Source: Acidobacteriaceae bacterium (GTDB taxonomy: Bacteria; Acidobacteriota; Terriglobia; Bryobacterales; Bryobacteraceae). Taken from it: 9,872 nucleotides of DNA. The notes under the pieces are model-generated. The model saw nothing but the letters and a program-made list of their open reading frames with translations. It had not been told where the DNA came from and did no database searches. The stretch covers positions 1 through 9,872 of the forward strand of contig JAFAZU010000070.1 in assembly GCA_019239585.1 (NCBI GenBank), given 5' to 3'. The position numbers were made by a program, and so were the translations under genes. Shown here one piece after another: positions 6,334 through 9,872 of this stretch. Each line of letters opens with the position of its first letter. Position 1 is the first letter of the stretch.

Positions 6334-7118
6334 ATCCCGAGATTATCGCAGAGGGACTCCGGCCCGAGATGGGCACGGAGTCTGTCGCACACATACTTCA
6401 CTGGTTAGCGCGAAGTACTCGCGCGGAGCGAATACTCGAAGTTGGCACTGGCTACACAACGGTTCTCCTGGCGGAGGCCTTACGCGAAAATCTCCACAGT
6501 TTTCAACGAGAACGCGCTGCGATGATTCAAAAGAGTCAAAATCAAGTGCCGCTAGGCGCCGCCTGGTCGCTTTCGGATCCACCCCTTGGGGATCCCGGAT
6601 ATTACCTTCGCGACTACCGGCCCAAGCTGTTATCAATCGATAACGATCCGGATGCTTCAGAGCGCAATTCACGCATAGCGCAAATTATCCGAAAGCTTGG
6701 ACTTTCTACTCTGGTAGAATTCCTGTGCGAGGACTTTCGGACTAGCATCTCCCGGTTGCGTAACGCGCGCGAGACGTTCAATCTAGTTTGGTTCGATTGC
6801 GGCGGCTACCGTGAGTACACCGATTTTCTTCAGTCCGGCTGGGACATCGTCGATGCGGATGGAGGCTTATTAGTGCTTCATTACACACTGACGAACCTGG
6901 AGATTGGAAGCGTGATAAAAGATTTAAAATTGTCGCAAGCAACAGGCGCCCTACGAGAGTTTGAATTACTCAGCATTCTCGAGCCACACAAATTCGCGCA
7001 GAATAGCTATACGATTCTGCGGCGAATTTCCCAATTTCATGAGCGCGTCTATGGGCAGCCTGACATTCAGATGACCTGCGACGTCGCCCGATTGCTCGAA
7101 TTGACAGATGAGATTTAG
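6330..7118 (+). CDS. Class I SAM-dependent methyltransferase
   Basis: This is a Rossmann-fold methyltransferase. Motif I is ILEVGTGYTT (35-44); the acidic end of strand 2 is LLSIDND (101-107); a post-II acidic segment lies around CEDF (133-136); and VWFDCGGYREY (153-163) followed by DADGGLLVLH (175-184) gives strands 4 and 5. Residues about 52-95 form an insertion between motif I and strand 2 (QKSQNQVP through YYLRDYRP). The overall pattern is closest to COMT-like O-methyltransferases, but the acceptor cannot be told. Translation starts at GTG 6330, four bases overlapping the oxygenase stop, with a GGGAGCGAG ribosome site in front. A later ATG at codon 14 is possible but would lose the coupling. 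It is the last gene of the four-gene operon. In context it probably methylates the modified peptide, possibly a hydroxyl group set by the oxygenase; that order of reactions is speculation. Confidence 0.83.
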   Translation: MNPEIIAEGLRPEMGTESVAHILHWLARSTRAERILEVGTGYTTVLLAEALRENLHSFQRERAAMIQKSQNQVPLGAAWSLSDPPLGDPGYYLRDYRPKLLSIDNDPDASERNSRIAQIIRKLGLSTLVEFLCEDFRTSISRLRNARETFNLVWFDCGGYREYTDFLQSGWDIVDADGGLLVLHYTLTNLEIGSVIKDLKLSQATGALREFELLSILEPHKFAQNSYTILRRISQFHERVYGQPDIQMTCDVARLLELTDEI

Positions 7119-7253
7119 CCGCTAGGCAATTCGGCAATTCCAGAAGTCATGATCCCGTTCGACGGTGTGTTTTGTTCGCTCCTTCGGAGCGCCGAATGGC
7201 ATGAAAAGAAGGTCAGTGGCGCCCGCATGGTCCGGGGCAAACAACGACTAAGG

Positions 7254-7758
7254 CTAGGCACCCTGTTCTGTATTCACAGGTGCAGGTGCCAGCCGCTCTA
7301 AATCGAATTTTAAGAGCTGGTCGTCAAACAGCCGTAGCTTGCGCTCTGCTGTTTGGGGTCCGGCTGGCCAGTTTTGAAGACCCTCGCGGATGCTCGGCAG
7401 TGTCGGTTCGCAACCCTCGCGCTGGATCAGCCAATCTACCGCTGACAAGAGTTCCATACCAAGCGGTGATTCGAAGCCGTCAATTCGTTACCGTACTTGT
7501 CGGCTTTAAATTGCAGATGCAAATCATCTTTAACGCCAAGCTCTTGTATCATTCGTTCTAAGAACCAGCCGAGTTTTGTACCTCTAAGTAGGTGCATTCG
7601 ATCCCTAATACCCAGTAACGTCTAATCATTTCGCCAATGAGAGCGCGAGCAGGCGTCAGCTTTGCAACTCCGTTCCGCTTGGCGACGTTCTGATACTTGG
7701 CTGTTGGCTCGAGCACTAGGATATTGACATTTTGTAAATCTCCCAAAGCGCATTCGAT
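7254..7758 (-). pseudogene. darG: Remnant of darG (DNA ADP-ribosylglycohydrolase antitoxin), C-terminal part only
   Basis: DarG is the antitoxin of DarTG: an N-terminal macro domain removes ADP-ribose from DNA and a C-terminal domain binds DarT. Only the end of the macro domain and pieces of the C-terminal domain survive, in three frames. Piece one (about 7576-7758) reads from ALGDLQNVNILVLEP, like the last macro-domain strand, through LTPARALIGEMIRRYW to TYLEVQ. Piece two (7481-7576), one frame over, continues as KLGWFLERMIQELGVK to ADKYGN; a single missing A in an A-run at about 7574-7577 explains the shift. Piece three (7254-7484) begins IDGFESPLGMELLSAVDWL and runs to the natural end. Between KYGN and IDGFESP roughly 70-80 residues normally present in DarG are gone. 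The order of motifs matches DarG as I know it, so the assignment is good although no search was possible. Confidence 0.72.
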
Positions 7759-8072
7759 CTCGTCCCAGTCAATTTTGTCGAGATCATCTACCGTGTTAAA
7801 GTATTTTGCCGCAAACGGGTATGCATGCTGATTCGTAAATACAAACTTCCCTCCATTTTTCGATACATGCGGCAGAGACGACACAAAGATTACGTTTCCG
7901 ACGAACACTTGTAATGCGCTTGAGTTATTGGCTGAGTCAAGTCCGTTTTAATTGGTAGGACCACCCGTCCAATATACGTTTTTATCGCTGCGGAAAAGTT
8001 TCCTACTGGATGAAAGTAGATACGCGCTGCAGGACTGTCCAAGCTCGGGCGCAAGTATGATTTCGAGGGCAT
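7759..8072 (-). pseudogene. darT: Remnant of darT (DNA thymidine ADP-ribosyltransferase toxin)
   Basis: DarT modifies thymidines in single-stranded DNA with ADP-ribose. The piece at about 7759-7899 encodes VIFVSSLPHV, FVFTNQHAYPFAAKYF and DDLDKIDWDEI, which line up with the central DarT segment 'LVSS...FVFTDRHG...LDW..I'. Upstream and in another frame, 7890-8072 reads MPSKSYLRPSLDSPAARIYF, resembling the 'DYxxFYFxPRxPM' region of DarT less closely; the frame changes around 7890-7908. The downstream segment with the catalytic glutamate (QAEFLV in known DarT) is absent: the frame passes straight from KIDWDEI into the darG macro-domain end. I infer one deletion that removed the active-site half of the toxin and nearly all of the antitoxin macro domain. 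The order darT then darG on one strand is the normal operon order. The 7759-7899 piece is fairly secure; the 7900-8072 piece is tentative. Confidence 0.58.
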
Positions 8073-8097
8073 CTACCTTCTGACAGCTTGGTTATCG

Positions 8098-8253
8098 TCA
8101 GCCGCTCTTTTCCTGTTTAGAGCAAATTTGAATCATTGTTTCGAGGGTGGCATCCAAGCCGTAGCCGAACACGTTTAAATGGGCGATTTGCGAGGAGCTA
8201 AAGTATGTGTGGGCGCAGGCCGATTGCGAATCCCACTTCGAAGTTTTCTTCAT
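8098..8253 (-). other. Small open frame of doubtful status in the gap before the aldo/keto reductase
   Basis: This 51-codon frame starts MKKTSKWDSQSACAHTYFSS and contains HLNVFGYGLDATLETMI. I recognise no family. It has no ribosome site and precedes the darT remnant on the same strand, so it might be a leftover of whatever once lay upstream of that operon. Apart from this frame, the 8073-8292 interval holds only a 10-base palindrome (8235-8244) and the ribosome site of the next gene. Confidence 0.15.
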
Positions 8254-8280
8254 CTAACCATACGCAAGCACAATTGAACT

Positions 8281-8285
8281 GAGGA
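8281..8285 (+). promoter_or_regulatory. Ribosome binding site of the aldo/keto reductase
   Basis: GAGGA lies seven bases before the ATG at 8293. It is the clearest Shine-Dalgarno sequence in the window and fixes the start. Confidence 0.7.
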
Positions 8286-8292
8286 AAGATAA

Positions 8293-9180
8293 ATGACAAA
8301 ACAGATGAACCTCGGCGGTAGCTTTACACTGCCCGGCGACTCGACGCGCGTGAACCGCATGGGCTACGGAGCAATGCAACTCGCCGGTCCCGGTGTCTGG
8401 GGACCGCCGCGCGATCCGGAGGCCGCCGTAGCCGTACTGCGCGAAGCGGTGAACGTCGGCGTGAACCACATCGACACCAGCGATTTCTATGGGCCGCATG
8501 TCACCAATCAGATCATCCGGCAAGCATTGTACCCTTATCCGGAGAATTTGGTGATAGTCACCAAGGTGGGCGCTCGCCGTGGTGCGGACAAATCGTGGCT
8601 TCCTGCCATTTCGCGTCAGGAGCTGATTAGTGCCGTTCACGACAACCTCCGGAACCTGGGGCTCGATGCGCTCGACATTGTCAATCTCCGCCTGATGGGC
8701 GATGGTCATGGGCCAACGGAGGGTTCTCTCGCGGAGCCGCTGACGATCCTGGCCGAACTCAAACAACAAGGCCTGATCCGTCACCTCGGCTTGAGCAATA
8801 TCACTCCCACGCAGTTAGCAGAGGCGCAAACTATTACAGAGATCGTCTGCTTGCAGAACCTGTACAACGTGGTGCACCGGGAAGATGATGCTTTCCTCGA
8901 CGACCTCGCGCGGCAGGGCATCGCGTATGTGCCTTTTTTCCCTCTGGGTGGGTTCAGCCCCTTACAATCATCGGCGCTGGACGCGGTAGCCGCGTCTCTT
9001 CAGGCCACGCCCATGCAGGTAGCACTGGCTTGGCTGCTGCAACGGTCGCCCAATATCCTGCTGATCCCCGGAACCTCGTCGGTCGCCCATCTGCGCGAGA
9101 ATCTCCAAGCGGCAAGGCTCCAACTTCCTGCCGAAGCCGTCGCCGATCTTGATGCTATAGGTCGAAGTTCTAAGCAGTAA
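8293..9180 (+). CDS. pdxI: Aldo/keto reductase, YdbC/PdxI-like (pyridoxal reductase family)
   Basis: This is a soluble (alpha/beta)8-barrel oxidoreductase using NADPH. From memory the sequence follows E. coli YdbC (PdxI, which reduces pyridoxal to pyridoxine in B6 salvage) through most of its length: GYGAMQLAGPG (24-34), GVNHIDTSDFYGPHVTNQII (56-75), SWLPA, HDNLRNLGLD, AYVPFFPLGGF and the near-identical C-terminal block QVALAWLLQRSPNILLIPGT. Catalytic Asp61, Tyr66 and Lys91 are present. The fourth AKR residue, usually His, lies in DIVNLRL, where Arg133 stands instead; E. coli YdbC has the same NLR pattern, so this is a subfamily trait rather than damage. The length of 295 residues is normal. 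It is a single gene, convergent with the permease remnant to its right (24 bases between stops). The strong likeness to an enterobacterial protein and richer G+C codons than the peptide cluster hint at horizontal spread. The pyridoxal activity is inferred from homology. Confidence 0.85.
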   Translation: MTKQMNLGGSFTLPGDSTRVNRMGYGAMQLAGPGVWGPPRDPEAAVAVLREAVNVGVNHIDTSDFYGPHVTNQIIRQALYPYPENLVIVTKVGARRGADKSWLPAISRQELISAVHDNLRNLGLDALDIVNLRLMGDGHGPTEGSLAEPLTILAELKQQGLIRHLGLSNITPTQLAEAQTITEIVCLQNLYNVVHREDDAFLDDLARQGIAYVPFFPLGGFSPLQSSALDAVAASLQATPMQVALAWLLQRSPNILLIPGTSSVAHLRENLQAARLQLPAEAVADLDAIGRSSKQ

Positions 9181-9204
9181 CAACGGCAGAATGTACTACA
9201 AAAC

Positions 9205-9872
9205 TTACTTGCGCTTCGCTTGCAGAACGGGATGAGATGCGGGCGCTGCTTTGCCGTTGTGGGTGGCAAGTTGAAAGCCTAAAATTACCAACATTAGCAG
9301 TAGCCCGAACCGCAAAGGGCGCTGTCTGATGCGGCCTGCAAGTAATGTTCCTGTAAAGGCTCCGCACAGTCCGCCGATGACCAGTTTGGATAAGAGTGCC
9401 CCATCGAAATTGCCTTGCCCCACTTGAATCAGGCTTCCGACTGCGGACAGGCCAAGACCGAAACACAGATCCTACCGACGATTTCTGCCGCTGTTAAACG
9501 AGTAAAACTGAGCAGCAAAAGTGATCCGAGCGCGCCTGCCCCCGCTGAAGAGAACCCGACTTCGGCTCCAATCGGAAATGCCAAGCCCCATAGTAGATTG
9601 GGCCGCTCCCGAACTCCGGACTCACTTCGCGGGCGGAACATACGGTACAGGTGAAACAGCGATACGGAGACGATAAGAGAACCTAACAAAAAGTAAAGGA
9701 CGCGGCTGTAGCCACCCTGCTTGAGCCAGTCCATCACAACAGCGCCCAACAGAACGCCGGGAAGACCGCCTGCCAGTAACAAACGTAGAATACGGAAGTT
9801 GACTTGGCGTCGTAGCGCGTAAACCGGCACGGATGCAATCTTCACAATCGCTCCAAACGTAAGTGCCGTTCC
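9205..9872 (-). pseudogene. TauE/SafE-type permease (sulfite/anion exporter family), frameshifted and cut by the window edge
   Basis: This is a multi-span membrane protein of the TauE/SafE (former DUF81) family, which moves sulfite, organosulfonates or related anions. The frame enters from the right edge reading GTALTFGAIVKIASVPVYAL and continues through hydrophobic segments LLLAGGLPGVLLGAVVMDW, VLYFLLGSLIVSVSLFHLY and LLWGLAFPIGAEVGFSSAG to TRLTAAEIVG. There the reading frame is lost. The continuation in another frame, DLCFGLGLSAVGSLIQVGQG then ALLSKLVIGGLCGAFTGTLL, restores the family pattern to the stop at 9205. One missing base at about 9472-9475 (GGTAGGATCTG where GGTAxGGATCTG is expected) explains the break. 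The N-terminus is outside the window. It could be a true recent pseudogene or a single-base error in the assembly; everything else looks intact. The exact substrate is unknown. Confidence 0.78.

Noticed and set aside
7125..7140. Tandem copy of GGCAATTC just after the methyltransferase stop
   Set aside because: Two copies of eight bases can arise by chance, and there is no matching distant copy or mobile element.
7177..7191. CGCTCC-TTC-GGAGCG hairpin after the methyltransferase as a terminator
   Set aside because: The stem is six pairs and no T-tract follows on either strand, so intrinsic termination is not supported.
8235..8244. Ten-base palindrome ACTTCGAAGT upstream of the aldo/keto reductase as an operator
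   Set aside because: It is a single short palindrome with no adjoining regulator gene and no convincing promoter around it.
8254..8784. 176-codon minus-strand frame opposite the aldo/keto reductase
   Set aside because: It is the antisense shadow of a clear gene with no family features of its own.
1..9872. CRISPR arrays, tRNA or rRNA genes, and insertion sequences
   Set aside because: I saw no regularly spaced repeats, no tRNA-like cloverleaf or rRNA signature, and no transposase fragment on either strand.

Overview
The window comes from a bacterial chromosome of moderate G+C content. Housekeeping genes at the left edge (a GldA/ABC-2-type ATPase and an NADH-type FabI) and the overall mix of families suggest a soil- or sediment-type bacterium. 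Acidobacteriota is my best guess, but no rRNA or other phylogenetic marker is present, so this is low to moderate confidence.

Layout. (1) Positions 1-1762, minus strand: an ABC transporter ATP-binding subunit that runs off the left edge, preceded by a plausible sigma70 promoter, then a complete enoyl-ACP reductase fabI. (2) Positions 1916-7118: a six-gene divergent cluster that looks like an undescribed RiPP (ribosomally made, modified peptide) locus. Leftward from a short AT-rich divergent spacer are a Cys-free 146-residue putative precursor with an Ala/Val-rich stretch behind a Gly-Gly, and a radical SAM/SPASM-type enzyme. Rightward is a tightly coupled four-gene operon (overlap 8 nt, gap 1 nt, overlap 4 nt): a radical-SAM-like protein that keeps a SPASM-like Cys region but lacks the CX3CX2C cluster motif, a membrane-anchored M23-like metallopeptidase, a JmjC/cupin-type Fe(II)/2-oxoglutarate oxygenase, and a class I SAM methyltransferase. 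(3) Positions 7254-8072, minus strand: the wreck of a DarT-DarG DNA ADP-ribosylation toxin-antitoxin operon, with frameshifts and two internal deletions. (4) Positions 8293-9180, plus strand: an intact aldo/keto reductase very like enterobacterial YdbC/PdxI. (5) Positions 9205-9872, minus strand: a TauE/SafE-type membrane permease interrupted by a single-base frameshift and cut by the right edge.

How the parts may work together (inference). The precursor would be made from its own promoter with the radical SAM enzyme, which would act on side chains or alpha-carbons of a Cys-free, Ala/Val-rich core. The SPASM-only protein could be a substrate-binding partner. The oxygenase and methyltransferase would add hydroxyl and methyl groups, and the membrane M23 protein could cleave the leader (possibly at Gly-Gly) or act on the cell wall during export or immunity. 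No dedicated ABC exporter, lanthionine synthetase or YcaO protein is visible within the window. Downstream of the cluster, the decayed toxin-antitoxin operon shows that this is an accessory region that has gained and lost genes.
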